Shown piece by piece: positions 1 to 8,812 of a stretch of 64,000 nt of DNA; the stretch's first letter is position 1; every line of letters starts with the position of its first letter. Source of the stretch: Tropicibacter sp. R16_0 (GTDB lineage Bacteria; Pseudomonadota; Alphaproteobacteria; Rhodobacterales; Rhodobacteraceae). The position numbers were made by a program, and so were the translations under genes. Under the pieces are notes generated by a model. The model was not told the origin of the DNA and did no database searches. It was given only the letters and a program-made list of their open reading frames with translations. The stretch lies in the NCBI RefSeq assembly GCF_017743935.1, contig NZ_JAGHRE010000004.1, positions 1 to 64,000 on the forward strand. The letters are read 5' to 3'.

Positions 1-111
1 CGGGCGATGGGGCGGGGCGCCACCGGCGAAATCATTCGCGTGATGAACTTGTCATCGCGCTCTACAGTCACCGGCCGCATCCGGCCTGACGGTTCAATCG
101 AGGTTCACTGA
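1..111 (+). CDS. flgA: FlgA, P-ring assembly chaperone (3' end only)
   Basis: The first 36 codons of the window read in frame as the C-terminal end of FlgA, the periplasmic chaperone for assembly of the flagellar P ring. The tail 'IRVMNLSSRSTVTGRI' is the characteristic SAF-domain end of the family, in which the VMN-SSR-TVTG pattern is well conserved. The stop TGA shares its last base with the flgH ATG (TGATG), so the two are translationally coupled. The 5' part lies outside the window, so the start and signal peptide cannot be assessed. Confidence 0.85.
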   Translation, partial: RAMGRGATGEIIRVMNLSSRSTVTGRIRPDGSIEVH

Positions 112-845
112 TGCATTTGACGATGAAGAAATCCCTGCTTGTTGGTCTGATTTTCCTGGGCGCCTGTGGGCGCATGGATCATCTGGGCAAGCCACCCAGC
201 TTTTCCGAAAGCTCGCAAACGCCAGAGCACGTGGCGATGCTATGGCCGGGGTTGCCGCTCAACACTGTTCCGCAGCGCAGCGTCGATCAATCCTCGCTCT
301 GGAGCGGGGGGCGTGCGTCCTTGCTGGGCGATCGTCGTGCGATGCAAAAGGGTGACATCATGACCGTCGTCATCGAGATCGACGAAAAAGCCGAGATTTC
401 CAACGATACCAAACGCTCGCGCACCGGGTCCGAAGATCTGGGCGTTCCGAACCTCTTTGGCTTGCCGCAGCGGATTGATGAAAAGTTGCCCGACGGCGCC
501 AGTATGGCAAATGCGGTGGGTGTCACCTCGTCCAGCAAGACCGACGGCAAGGGTTCGGTCAAGCGCAAGGAGAAGCTGACCTTGCGGGTGGCCGCAACAG
601 TCGTGGATGTGCTGCCCAATGGCGTGTTGGCCATTTCCGGTACTCAGGAACTTCGGGTGAATTTCGAACTGCGTGAGCTGTTGGTCACTGGCTATGTGCG
701 TCCCGAAGATATCTCGCGCCAGAATGAGATCACCTATGACAAGATCGCTTCGGCCCGGGTGAGTTATGGCGGGCGCGGCCAGATCACGGATGTGCAGCAG
801 CCACGGTATGGCCAGCAAGTCCTTGATGCCGTTCTGCCATTCTAA
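111..845 (+). CDS. flgH: Flagellar L-ring lipoprotein FlgH
   Basis: Outer-membrane L-ring subunit of the flagellar basal body. The N-terminus has a lysine-rich hydrophobic signal ending in a lipobox (LGAC, Cys about residue 19), as expected for this lipoprotein. The body contains the FlgH core: an SLW-G-RA-L-GD-RA-KGDI segment around residues 62-85, and a C-terminal 'SGTQELRVNFE..L..TGYVRPEDI' region that ends with QVLDAVLPF. The length of 244 aa is normal. The start is ATG at 111, with GAGG about 8 nt upstream. ATG at 123 (MKKSLL) is an alternative that gives a more typical signal sequence. It is translationally coupled to flgA and followed 12 nt later by a fliL-like gene. Confidence 0.95.
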   Translation: MHLTMKKSLLVGLIFLGACGRMDHLGKPPSFSESSQTPEHVAMLWPGLPLNTVPQRSVDQSSLWSGGRASLLGDRRAMQKGDIMTVVIEIDEKAEISNDTKRSRTGSEDLGVPNLFGLPQRIDEKLPDGASMANAVGVTSSSKTDGKGSVKRKEKLTLRVAATVVDVLPNGVLAISGTQELRVNFELRELLVTGYVRPEDISRQNEITYDKIASARVSYGGRGQITDVQQPRYGQQVLDAVLPF

Positions 846-857
846 GGAGCTTGTGAC

Positions 858-1373
858 GTGAAGAAACTGCTTCCTATCTTGTTTCTGATTGTTGGTCTTG
901 GCGCCGGTGCAGGCGCTGGAGTGCTCCTGGGGCCGAGCGGCGCCAAAGGCGACAAGGCCAAGACCACCGAGACGGAACACAAGAAAGAGGATGAGGGCAA
1001 GTCAGAGGCCAAGGCGAAGCCCGAAAAGGCCAAGGACGAGACCGCAACGGGCAGCGAATACGTCAAGCTGCCCAAGCAGTTTGTCATCCCCATTGTGACC
1101 AAGGATCATATTTCGGCCTTGGCCACGGTGTCGCTGAGCCTGGAAACGGTCGAAGGCAGCACCGATGCGGTCTATTCCAAAGAGCCCAAGCTGCGCGACG
1201 TGTTTCTGCAGGTGCTGTTTGATCACGCCAACATGGGCGGGTTCGACGGGGCGTTCACGCGGCCCGACAACCTTGCACCGCTGCGCAAGGCCCTGAACGA
1301 CGTGGCCCGCAATGAGCTGGGTGATATCGTCAAGGATGTGCTGATCGTGGATATCGCCCGTCAGGACACCTGA
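858..1373 (+). CDS. FliL-like flagellar basal-body-associated protein (first of two)
   Basis: Single-pass inner-membrane protein of 171 aa starting at GTG, with AGGAG about 8 nt upstream. Residues 3-25 form a Gly/Ala-rich transmembrane helix. Residues 30-60 are a highly charged Lys/Glu linker. The rest is a FliL-type periplasmic domain ('YVKLPKQFVIPIV', 'SLSLETVEG', then 'LRDVFLQVLFDHANMGGFDG'). FliL proteins surround the stator and help recruit or stabilise MotAB. It sits last in the flgA-flgH run, before a strong terminator. The canonical FliL of this cluster is more probably the one at 10773-11279, so this would be a diverged paralogue in the flgH operon. Confidence 0.75.
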   Translation: MKKLLPILFLIVGLGAGAGAGVLLGPSGAKGDKAKTTETEHKKEDEGKSEAKAKPEKAKDETATGSEYVKLPKQFVIPIVTKDHISALATVSLSLETVEGSTDAVYSKEPKLRDVFLQVLFDHANMGGFDGAFTRPDNLAPLRKALNDVARNELGDIVKDVLIVDIARQDT

Positions 1374-1392
1374 ACCCATTGAAATGCTATCG

Positions 1393-1421
1393 AAAACGCC
1401 ACGCTGATGCGTGGCGTTTTT
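1393..1421. terminator. Bidirectional rho-independent terminator after fliL-like and fliJ-like genes
   Basis: A perfect hairpin has 12-nt arms (AAAACGCCACGC and its complement) around a TGAT loop. The A-tract on one side and T-tract on the other let it work in both directions. It lies between convergent genes, just 20 nt past the + strand stop and 5 nt past the - strand stop. Confidence 0.9.
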
Positions 1422-1425
1422 CGTG

Positions 1426-1839
1426 TCAGAGCTTGGTGAGAATACCGTCGAGAAGATCGTCCTGACGGCGGGTTTGTCGGCGTTGCAGTCGTTTGGCCCG
1501 CTCCAGCTTTTGCAGCTTTTCCATTGCATCCTTGCGGCCGAAGGCCGTGCGCAGTTTTTCCATCGCGCTGAGCTTGCGGGCCTGGGCCTGGGCCAGGTGC
1601 ATGTGCAACTGACGGCGCGTCTTGGATTCCCACCCCCGCCACAGGATGTCAGCACCGACCATGCGAACCGAATGGGTCTGTTGCGGTTGGGCAGCGGCCT
1701 GAGCCACTTGCGCATCCAGTCGGGCCAATTGCGCGCGGATCTCGGCCTCTTGCTGCAAGACCTCTTTGATCGCCTCGTGTTCGCGCAGGTAAAGTGCTTC
1801 GGTCACTTGCACCGTTTGTTCAAGGGTTTCGGGCTTCAT
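1426..1839 (-). CDS. FliJ-like coiled-coil flagellar export protein (putative)
   Basis: Small 137-aa, highly charged, almost entirely helical protein. Gln/Glu/Arg heptad-like runs lie at residues 5-50 and 80-125, with no membrane segment. Its size, charge and position directly downstream of flhB suggest a FliJ-type cytosolic component of the flagellar type III export apparatus, but identity with FliJ cannot be proven by eye. The ATG start shares one base with the flhB stop (TGATG). A GTG at 1842 would add one residue. The gene ends at the bidirectional terminator. Confidence 0.5.
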   Translation of the reverse strand: MKPETLEQTVQVTEALYLREHEAIKEVLQQEAEIRAQLARLDAQVAQAAAQPQQTHSVRMVGADILWRGWESKTRRQLHMHLAQAQARKLSAMEKLRTAFGRKDAMEKLQKLERAKRLQRRQTRRQDDLLDGILTKL

Positions 1840-2924
1840 CACACACCTTCCTTGGCTTTCTTGCGCATGGTTTCGGCAAATCGGATCGCGGCGGCCACGG
1901 GCTTGTAATGTTCTTCGAGGATCTCTTCGCCAATCTCGACCGAGGCATGGATCGCCCGCGCTGTCGGGGGATCGGATTGGATCGGCACGCCGTTTTCATT
2001 GGCGATCTGGCGGATGGTTCCTGCGACCTCGTCAACTCCTTTGGCGACACAGACCGGTGCTGCGCCTGGCAGGCGCGACCACTTCAGAACAACAGCGTAA
2101 TGCGTCGGGTTCACGATCACCACGTCGGCGTCGGGCACGTCGGCCATCATCTGGTTCATCGCAATCTGCTGCCCCTTTTGGCGGCGCTGCTGTTTCATGT
2201 GCGGATCGCCTTCGGCGTCCTTGGTCTCGTCTGTGATTTCCTTGCGGCTCATGCGGTTTTTGCGGATGTGCTCAAAGTACTGCCAGATGTAGTCGACTGA
2301 CCCGATCATCAGCGCCACGGCGAGCACGATGAACATGAACTGAAACACCAGATCCATCATCATCGGCACCACGATGCGCGGCGCGACCCCGGTGCTTGAG
2401 ATGATGTCGCTCATATTCGCGTGCAGAAACACACCAAGGCAGATTGAATAGAGGATGAGTTTGGTGAAGCTTTTGGCGAATTCAAACAGGCCGCCGCGCC
2501 CAAACTTGTTCTTGGCATTTGAGATCAGCGAGATGCGCGACAGTTTCGGTTGCAGTTTGCTGGGCGTCACCAGAAAGGCGCGCTGGGCGATCACGGACAG
2601 GATGATGGCCGCCATGGGAACCAGGAACCAGGGGCCGATGGCCAAGGCGACCGATCCGATCATGCCCCCGGCTGGACCCGCCGAGGGGCCGTTGACCAGC
2701 AGGTTCGATAACCCTTCGGGCTGGTCGAGAAAGATCATCAGCGTGGTGCCGAGCGAGGTGATCGACGCATGACCGATGGCCAGAAACACCAGCACCAGAC
2801 CGGCATATGCGGCGACGACGGACAGGTCGGCCGATTTCGCCACCTCTCCCTTTTCCCGCGCCTTTTGAAGTTTCTGCGGTGTCGGGTCAAAAGACTTTTC
2901 GGTATCGTCGTCGGCTGCGCTCAT
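1839..2924 (-). CDS. flhB: Flagellar export gate protein FlhB
   Basis: Inner-membrane component of the flagellar type III secretion gate that switches substrate class by self-cleavage. The N-terminus has the family signature 'EKSFDPTPQKLQKAREKGEVAKS' (residues 9-31). Four hydrophobic spans follow. The cytoplasmic domain carries the autocleavage motif NPTH at residues 272-275, followed by YAVVLKW. The 361-aa length is usual. It overlaps fliR by 4 nt and the fliJ-like gene by 1 nt, so fliR-flhB-fliJ-like form one coupled block. Confidence 0.97.
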   Translation of the reverse strand: MSAADDDTEKSFDPTPQKLQKAREKGEVAKSADLSVVAAYAGLVLVFLAIGHASITSLGTTLMIFLDQPEGLSNLLVNGPSAGPAGGMIGSVALAIGPWFLVPMAAIILSVIAQRAFLVTPSKLQPKLSRISLISNAKNKFGRGGLFEFAKSFTKLILYSICLGVFLHANMSDIISSTGVAPRIVVPMMMDLVFQFMFIVLAVALMIGSVDYIWQYFEHIRKNRMSRKEITDETKDAEGDPHMKQQRRQKGQQIAMNQMMADVPDADVVIVNPTHYAVVLKWSRLPGAAPVCVAKGVDEVAGTIRQIANENGVPIQSDPPTARAIHASVEIGEEILEEHYKPVAAAIRFAETMRKKAKEGV

Positions 2925-3685
2925 CTGGGGCCGCCCAGCGGGTTCATCAGGAAATCATTCACCGCATCAACCCAGATCGTCAGCAGCAGGGGCGTCGCGG
3001 CAAAGAGGATGAACAGCCCGCCGAAGGTGATCACCGGGGCACCAACAAAGGCCACCATCAGCTGTGGCATGGCGCGGTTGATGGCTCCCATTGCAAGGTT
3101 ATAGATCAGCGAGGCGATCACAAAAGGTGCGGCCAGTGAGAACGCCAGAGCAAAGACCGTGGCGACTTGGCCGACACCCCAGCGGGCCAGATCGCTGGCG
3201 TTGGGCAAGGTTCCGGCCGGAAAGAGTTGATAGCTGAGGATGGCGTATTCGGCCGCGCGCACATGCAGCCCGGTCATCACGGCCAGGGTCAGCCCGGCCA
3301 TCACCAACAGAAAGCCCATGGCCGGGACGGGTTCGACCGCGGCGCCGCCCAGGATTTGCGACAATGACGTGGCCTGTGCGGCGATCGAGCCCGCGGTTTG
3401 CAAGCCCAACACGAACAGGCGCACCATCAGACCCAGGAGCAGCCCGACCACGATCTCGGTCATTGCAAGCCGGGCAAAGGCGGCAAAGTCTGCGGGCTCG
3501 AACCGTTCACCAAGTGCGGGCGCGACGATGGCGGTAAAGGCAATTGCGATCCCCATCTTGACGCGTGTGGGCACGGTGCGTTCGCCAAAGGCGGGCATGA
3601 CCGAAACGAAGGCCGAGATCCTGAGAAGCACGGTGAAGGCGTGCCAGAACTCGGAGGTCAGATATTGCGCCAGTGGCTCGCTCAT
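2921..3685 (-). CDS. fliR: Flagellar export protein FliR
   Basis: Integral membrane protein of 254 aa that builds the export gate with FliP and FliQ. It is hydrophobic throughout with about six spans. It shows FliR landmarks: 'RISAFVSVMPAFGERTVPTRVKMGIAIAFT' near residues 22-52, a LL-GLMVRL segment, and the 'G.LFILFAATPLLLTIWVDAVNDFL' end. ATG start; 4-nt overlap (ATGA) with flhB; 3 nt after the flhA stop. fliQ and fliP are not adjacent: fliP lies at 13883-14629 and fliQ is not in this window. Confidence 0.95.
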   Translation of the reverse strand: MSEPLAQYLTSEFWHAFTVLLRISAFVSVMPAFGERTVPTRVKMGIAIAFTAIVAPALGERFEPADFAAFARLAMTEIVVGLLLGLMVRLFVLGLQTAGSIAAQATSLSQILGGAAVEPVPAMGFLLVMAGLTLAVMTGLHVRAAEYAILSYQLFPAGTLPNASDLARWGVGQVATVFALAFSLAAPFVIASLIYNLAMGAINRAMPQLMVAFVGAPVITFGGLFILFAATPLLLTIWVDAVNDFLMNPLGGPR

Positions 3686-3688
3686 GGG

Positions 3689-5779
3689 TTACGCAGCCAC
3701 CAAACCAACAAGCGCCGGCCGGGCCTCGAGTCCGATCTCCTCGAACGACAGGACGGGGTTGGAAATACCCCGCGCGCGCATCACCGTGCGCAGGAACCGC
3801 CTGCGACGGGTCGAGGTGACGACCGCCGGATAAATGCCGTTTTCCGCCGTTTGCCCCACTTGTTCGGACACGCCGTCGGCCAGTCGGTTGAACAGATCGG
3901 GTGGCAAGGCGATGTCCAGACCGCTGGCACCGCCATCTACCTGATACGTCACAAAGGCGTCTTCCCACTCGGGTGCCAGTTGAACCAGTGGGATCGAGCC
4001 ATCGGCGCGTTTCATTTCGGCCACCAGCTGGAACCCCAGGCGGTGGCGCACGTGTTCGCAGATTGCCTCGGGCTGGGTGGTGATCAGGCGCGCTTCGGCG
4101 ATGGTTTCCAGGATCAGGGGCATGTTGCGGATCGACACACGTTCGTCCAGCAGAAGGCGCAGAACGCTGTGCAGCGTGTCCATTGGCACCTTGTCTGGGA
4201 TGAGCTCATCCAGAAGTTTGCGGTTTGCCTCGGCCCGCACCGGGTCGCTGAGGCGCTTCATCTCGTCCAGCAGGCGGCGCAGAGATTTCAGGGTCAGAAG
4301 GCGGGCGAAATTCTGTTTGATCACTTCAAGCAGATGGGTCGCCAGAATCTCGGGCGGAGAAACAATTGTGGCCCCGGAAATGGCTGCGCCATCCTGATCT
4401 TTGGGCGAAATCCAGCGGGCGGGCGCACCATAGACAGGTTCGGTCACGTCCTGGCCGTCGGGCAGCGCGGTAAAGCTGTCTGGCACCAGTGCCAGCACAA
4501 GATCGGGATGCAGAACGCCGCGCACCTGTTCGACGCCCTGGACACGGATAATGTAAGTGCCGGGTGTCAGTTCGGCCTGATCGGTCAGGCGGATATCGGG
4601 CAGGATCAACCCGAACTCGGACGCCACATGGGTACGCATGTTGGCGATGCGTGCGTCCAGACCAGTGCCCGGATCAAGCACCATGCCGACCAGGTCGGGG
4701 GCAAATTCCAGATGCACGTCATCCAGATCCAGAATGTCGCCCAGACCCCGGTTCTGGGCGGGCTCTTCGGGCATGGCACTGCTGGCGGCTTCCTCCTCGG
4801 CCTCTTTGCGTTGTTGCAGGATCATCCAGTAGGATGCTGCCCCGAGTGCAACACTGCCAAGGATGAAAGGCAGAAACGGCAAGCCCGGCACCAATGCAAA
4901 CACACCCATCAGCACCGCGACGGTGGCCAGGGCGGCCGGATGTTTGCCGAGCTGATCCAGCAACGCCAGATCGGTGGCCCCCTGCATGCCGCCGCGTGCC
5001 AGCAAAAGGGCCGAAGCGATCGAAATGATGACGGCCGGGATTTGCGACACCAGGCCATCACCCACCGTCAGGATCGCGTAGGTTTCGAAGGCGGCCGAGA
5101 TGGGCATCTGGTGAACAACCACGCCCATCACCAGCCCCATGACAAGATTCAAAAGTGTGATGAGCAAACCGGCAATGGCGTCGCCTTTGACGAATTTCGA
5201 TGCACCATCGAGCGAGCCAAAGAACGTGGTTTCCTGCTGCTCGCGCTCGCGGCGTTCCTTGGCCTGAGCGTGGTCGATTGCGCCCGCCGACATGTCGCTG
5301 TCGATGGCAAGCTGTTTACCGGGCATGCCGTCCAAGGCAAACCGCGCACCGACCTCGGCCATGCGGGCCGCACCCTTGGTGATCACCATGAAGTTCACGA
5401 TCAGCAGAACGCCGAACACCACCAGGCCCAGGAACACGCTGCCGCCCATGATGAATTGGGCAAACCCCTCAATCACGTCGCCTGCGGCGTTGGGACCAGT
5501 GTGACCCTGGCCGATGATGAGTTTTGTGGACGAGATGTTCAGCGACAATCGCAGCATCAGTGAGGCGAGAAGGATGGTCGGGAAGGCCGAAAAATCCAGC
5601 GGACGTTCGATGAACAAGGTGATCGTGAAGATCAGGATCGCCAGACCAAACGAGGCGGCAAGGCCAACATCCAGGACCCAGGCAGGCACAGGCAGGATCA
5701 TCATGATGATGATCGTCATCAGGGCAATCGCGAGCAGGACGGTGGGACTGAAGAGAGAGTTTATCTGAACTTTGGGCAT
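3689..5779 (-). CDS. flhA: Flagellar export apparatus protein FlhA
   Basis: Largest component of the flagellar type III export gate, 696 aa from ATG at 5779. An upstream in-frame TTG at 5794 is possible, but it lies inside the previous gene. Eight membrane spans occupy roughly residues 10-310, with the conserved FHIPEP-type segments 'LPVPAWVLDVGLAASFGLAILI' and 'DFSAFPTILLASLMLRLSLNISSTKLIIGQGHTG'. The C-terminal half is the cytoplasmic substrate and chaperone docking domain, with 'HLLEVIKQNFARLLTLKSLRRLLDEMK' and 'LLDERVSIRNMPLILETIAEA'. The start follows the SLT gene stop by 1 nt. The C-terminus is followed by fliR. Confidence 0.97.
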   Translation of the reverse strand: MPKVQINSLFSPTVLLAIALMTIIIMMILPVPAWVLDVGLAASFGLAILIFTITLFIERPLDFSAFPTILLASLMLRLSLNISSTKLIIGQGHTGPNAAGDVIEGFAQFIMGGSVFLGLVVFGVLLIVNFMVITKGAARMAEVGARFALDGMPGKQLAIDSDMSAGAIDHAQAKERREREQQETTFFGSLDGASKFVKGDAIAGLLITLLNLVMGLVMGVVVHQMPISAAFETYAILTVGDGLVSQIPAVIISIASALLLARGGMQGATDLALLDQLGKHPAALATVAVLMGVFALVPGLPFLPFILGSVALGAASYWMILQQRKEAEEEAASSAMPEEPAQNRGLGDILDLDDVHLEFAPDLVGMVLDPGTGLDARIANMRTHVASEFGLILPDIRLTDQAELTPGTYIIRVQGVEQVRGVLHPDLVLALVPDSFTALPDGQDVTEPVYGAPARWISPKDQDGAAISGATIVSPPEILATHLLEVIKQNFARLLTLKSLRRLLDEMKRLSDPVRAEANRKLLDELIPDKVPMDTLHSVLRLLLDERVSIRNMPLILETIAEARLITTQPEAICEHVRHRLGFQLVAEMKRADGSIPLVQLAPEWEDAFVTYQVDGGASGLDIALPPDLFNRLADGVSEQVGQTAENGIYPAVVTSTRRRRFLRTVMRARGISNPVLSFEEIGLEARPALVGLVAA

Positions 5780-5780
5780 A

Positions 5781-6539
5781 TCAATTGAAGGCAATCAGAG
5801 AAGAAGAGGTCGTGTTTGCGCCGGTAGGGACCAAAGACCCCATGCCGCTGGATCCGGACCCGATCAGCGGCTGGCGCGAGGCATGTCCCAAAATCGGCAG
5901 GGGGCCGGTGTCGGGTGCGGGGGCTCCGCTCAGATTTGCGCGTGTGGCGTCAAATCGGGCGATGTAGATGTCGGCATATTGGGGGGTTCGCGAATGATAG
6001 GCGCCCGCCGCCTTGGACCAGTCGCCGAACTCATCGTGCAGTGTCCTGAGGAACTGGGCGGCATAGGCGGCGTTCAGGTCCGGGTCGAACATCTCGTCAA
6101 TCGATTTGAACCCACTGCTGTGCCATTTGTAGTTGATCTGAAAACAGCCCACATCAAAGCTGCGGGCACCGTCCTTGAACCGCGAAAAGACAAAGGATCG
6201 TGCTTCGTCTTCTGTAGAGAACCAATGACCGGCTCCTTCCATGTTGACGGTCCAGGGCCAGGGTGATGTTTCGCCTTGCGATGTGCGCCCCGTTTCAATC
6301 CGGGTGATGGCAAGCATCACATCCTCGGGGACAGCGTGAGTGCGCGCGGCCCTCAGGGCGGCCCGGTCGCAAAGGTTACCGGCGGCTCGGAATTGGGTCA
6401 GGGCATGGGTCAGAGATGGGGTCAGGCTGACCAAAATGAGGGTCAGGAGAAGGGCAGGTCGCCCGTGGTTTGATCTGGCCAATCTGAGCCAGCTCCAGAA
6501 CCTGGAATGAAAGGGTCGGGGCATTCTGCCTATCCACAT
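5781..6539 (-). CDS. Flagellar-cluster lytic transglycosylase (SLT family)
   Basis: Exported peptidoglycan muramidase, 252 aa. After a basic N-terminus, a hydrophobic stretch at residues 29-46 ends in THA, a likely signal cleavage site. The SLT domain follows: 'LAITRIETG' contains the catalytic Glu (about residue 82), then 'SFDVGCFQINYKWHS' and 'AAYAAQFLRTL..E.GDWSKAAGAYHSRTPQYADIY'. It sits between a motC-like gene and flhA. That position suggests it opens the cell wall for the flagellar rod, the role of SltF in Rhodobacter sphaeroides; orthology is inferred. The ATG at 6539 has no clear ribosome site. ATG at 6524 is an alternative. Confidence 0.85.
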   Translation of the reverse strand: MWIGRMPRPFHSRFWSWLRLARSNHGRPALLLTLILVSLTPSLTHALTQFRAAGNLCDRAALRAARTHAVPEDVMLAITRIETGRTSQGETSPWPWTVNMEGAGHWFSTEDEARSFVFSRFKDGARSFDVGCFQINYKWHSSGFKSIDEMFDPDLNAAYAAQFLRTLHDEFGDWSKAAGAYHSRTPQYADIYIARFDATRANLSGAPAPDTGPLPILGHASRQPLIGSGSSGMGSLVPTGANTTSSSLIAFN

Positions 6540-6619
6540 TATGCGTCAAGCAGAGGCTAGGATCCGAGTATTTAGAATTGGTTAGCCGAACTCAAATGTT
6601 TGCGTTCGGCGTTCATGGA

Positions 6620-8812
6620 TCAATTGATAGCGTCCAGTAGCTCGCCGATCGCGGCCCGTGCGTTTTCGCTTTCCGAGATCAGATTTCGCGCCTCGGACAG
6701 ACGGTTTGGGATCTCGATGGTTTCAGGGGGCTGGAGATTGATCGATAGCTGGGCTGCGCGCGTATAGTCGCTGTCGACATCCGGCATCTGTTCCCAATTT
6801 TCGGTCAACCACAGGGCGCGGGCGGCGTCGTCCAATTGACCTGATTCGACCAATTGCTCGGCTGCCGCAGTCAACTCGCCCTTCTGTTCAAGCGCTTCGG
6901 CTCGCAACCTTGCGGCCTCAGGCCCTTTTGTCCCCAACAGTTCCAACTGAGCCCGGTGTGGCAGGTTCATGCCCAACGCGGCGCGCGCCAAAAGGAACTT
7001 GCGGTTCTGGGCCACACGGCCTTTGAGCGGGTCATCCAAGAGGTCCATTGCCTGTTTGTAAAACCCCAGGTCGATCAGACGCTTGGCGAGCAGATCGACG
7101 GTTTCACGGGCCAGAATTCCCGGGCGCTGATCGCTGTGTTCCAGCGCAAGTTTCAGAAAGGAGACATCATCGGCGCGCTCAGCCAACAGCGTGAGGATAC
7201 GGTTGAGCGACGCGGGGCGTTGATCTGTCGCCAATTCACCCAACTCCGAAAACCCCTCGTCGAATTGCCCGTTCAGCCCCAACGCCAACACATAAGCGCG
7301 TTGCAGATCGGTGCCGAGTTCGGATTTGCGGAACTCGTGCGCATGCGCGGCCAGCAGTTCCGTATTGGCCTCGGAGAACCCTTGGCGCAACTCCCAGCGA
7401 TCTTCGAGCAAGGCGATCAAAGCGCGCGGCGCCTGTTCGGAATCGCTTGTGTCCTCGACCACGGTTTCAAGCTTTTCCTGATATTCCTCGTGATCCCCCT
7501 CCAGGCGTGCGACCTCGGCCTCGACCAGGGACACTTCGGGTTTGGGGGCAGGCAGGTTGCGGTTCAGGATGCGCAGGACAGCGCGTGTTGATACCTTGTC
7601 CCCGGCGCGCGTCAGAACCAGGCCCAGTCTTGGGCCCAGTTGAAACTGCAAATGTTCGGGCAGTCTGGCAAAGGCGCTTGTAATGGCCTGTGTATTTGCA
7701 TCTTGCGCCAGTTCGTCCTGCGCCAGGACAGACCATAGAGAGATCGGGCCATCGCAATGCTGGAAGCCTGTCAGCTCGTCTGCTGCGTCTGCGTCTCCTG
7801 TGTCCATGAGCCCTGCAAGAATGGGCAATTCCCACGAGATCTTTGAGGGATCTGGGTGAAGTGCCAGGGTATTCAATGCCTCGGTTCCAAACCCGAAGTA
7901 GACGTATGTCCTGGCCAGCTCCACGACTACGTCGGGGTCGATGTCACCTGCTTCGGTCACCACGCGGTTTCGCAGATCACCGATGAGTTTACCAAAGCCA
8001 TCCGGCTCGCCCCATTGGGCAAGCTGCAGGTTGTCTATGGCTGAGCAAGTACGCTTTGGCGTTCCGCTCGACATGTGATCAGAGAGGCCATGAAGATCCC
8101 GGTCGATAACCGTTGCGATACGGATGTTTTCGCTGACCCCAAGAGCCTGTTCGAGTATCGGGTTTTCGGCCCTGTCGGGATCTTCAGCGTCAATGGCCAC
8201 CACATCCGGGGCGATGTCCAGTACATCCTGATCGACTGCTCGTGTGATCTGCGATAACAGGCGGAACTCCGTGTGTCTTTGGCCAGGGAGGAGGTGCGAC
8301 AGGTCACTTTGAGTGCTGTGCGACGGGAGGTCGAGCGGCAGAGAAACGGAAGGCACCGATGCCACTTCGATGTCGGGTACGGCACCAGTCACCGGCTCAT
8401 CCTGGGTGGCTGGCAAAACAACAGGCAACTTCAGGGCAATGGGCTCTGACGCCGTCGATTTTCGGATATCCACAACCAGGTAGTCATCGGCTTCGACAAA
8501 GGCTGTCGCTTCACAAAAACACCCAAAGGACAGCCGAAGCGGATCGCCAGGCGCCTCTTGTTTGAGGTCGGCCAACCGATCGCGAGGGATGCGGGCAAAC
8601 ACACCCGCCGTGTCAAATTCCACATCCCGAAGCGCCAATGTCAGCTCGGCTTCGCTTGTGCCGGTTCTCAGGGACCAGTCTGCGCCCTTGGGCAGCTTCA
8701 TGACCAACCGGGTGAAATTCGAGTGCTCGCCCGAGCGTACCACCAGCCGCTCGGCCAAGGCCGATGTCGCGCTGATGGTCGCAAAAACAAGGAGCAGAAG
8801 TACGCGTTTCAT
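6620..8812 (-). CDS. Exported 730-aa TPR-like protein of the motA operon (MotC-like candidate)
   Basis: Large secreted protein with a clean signal peptide (MKRVLLLLVFATISATSALA, then AERL). Residues 21-125 look like a beta-rich AMIN-like domain ('RLVVRSGEHSNFTRLVMKLP', 'DYLVVDIRK'). From about residue 250 onward it is alpha-helical with repeated Ala/Leu patterns resembling TPR or Sel1-type repeats. It overlaps motA by 4 nt. A MotE-like gene lies just upstream of motA, and in rhizobia MotE is the chaperone of periplasmic MotC. I therefore infer a MotC-like periplasmic motility role, although sequence identity to MotC is not evident by eye and this protein is much longer. Confidence 0.5.
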   Translation of the reverse strand: MKRVLLLLVFATISATSALAERLVVRSGEHSNFTRLVMKLPKGADWSLRTGTSEAELTLALRDVEFDTAGVFARIPRDRLADLKQEAPGDPLRLSFGCFCEATAFVEADDYLVVDIRKSTASEPIALKLPVVLPATQDEPVTGAVPDIEVASVPSVSLPLDLPSHSTQSDLSHLLPGQRHTEFRLLSQITRAVDQDVLDIAPDVVAIDAEDPDRAENPILEQALGVSENIRIATVIDRDLHGLSDHMSSGTPKRTCSAIDNLQLAQWGEPDGFGKLIGDLRNRVVTEAGDIDPDVVVELARTYVYFGFGTEALNTLALHPDPSKISWELPILAGLMDTGDADAADELTGFQHCDGPISLWSVLAQDELAQDANTQAITSAFARLPEHLQFQLGPRLGLVLTRAGDKVSTRAVLRILNRNLPAPKPEVSLVEAEVARLEGDHEEYQEKLETVVEDTSDSEQAPRALIALLEDRWELRQGFSEANTELLAAHAHEFRKSELGTDLQRAYVLALGLNGQFDEGFSELGELATDQRPASLNRILTLLAERADDVSFLKLALEHSDQRPGILARETVDLLAKRLIDLGFYKQAMDLLDDPLKGRVAQNRKFLLARAALGMNLPHRAQLELLGTKGPEAARLRAEALEQKGELTAAAEQLVESGQLDDAARALWLTENWEQMPDVDSDYTRAAQLSINLQPPETIEIPNRLSEARNLISESENARAAIGELLDAIN

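Noticed and set aside
3398-5563. 721-codon open frame on the + strand across flhA
   Set aside because: It is antisense to flhA, whose protein is unambiguous. The antisense product is rich in His, Gln and Gly with no recognisable domain, as expected of a GC-rich shadow frame.
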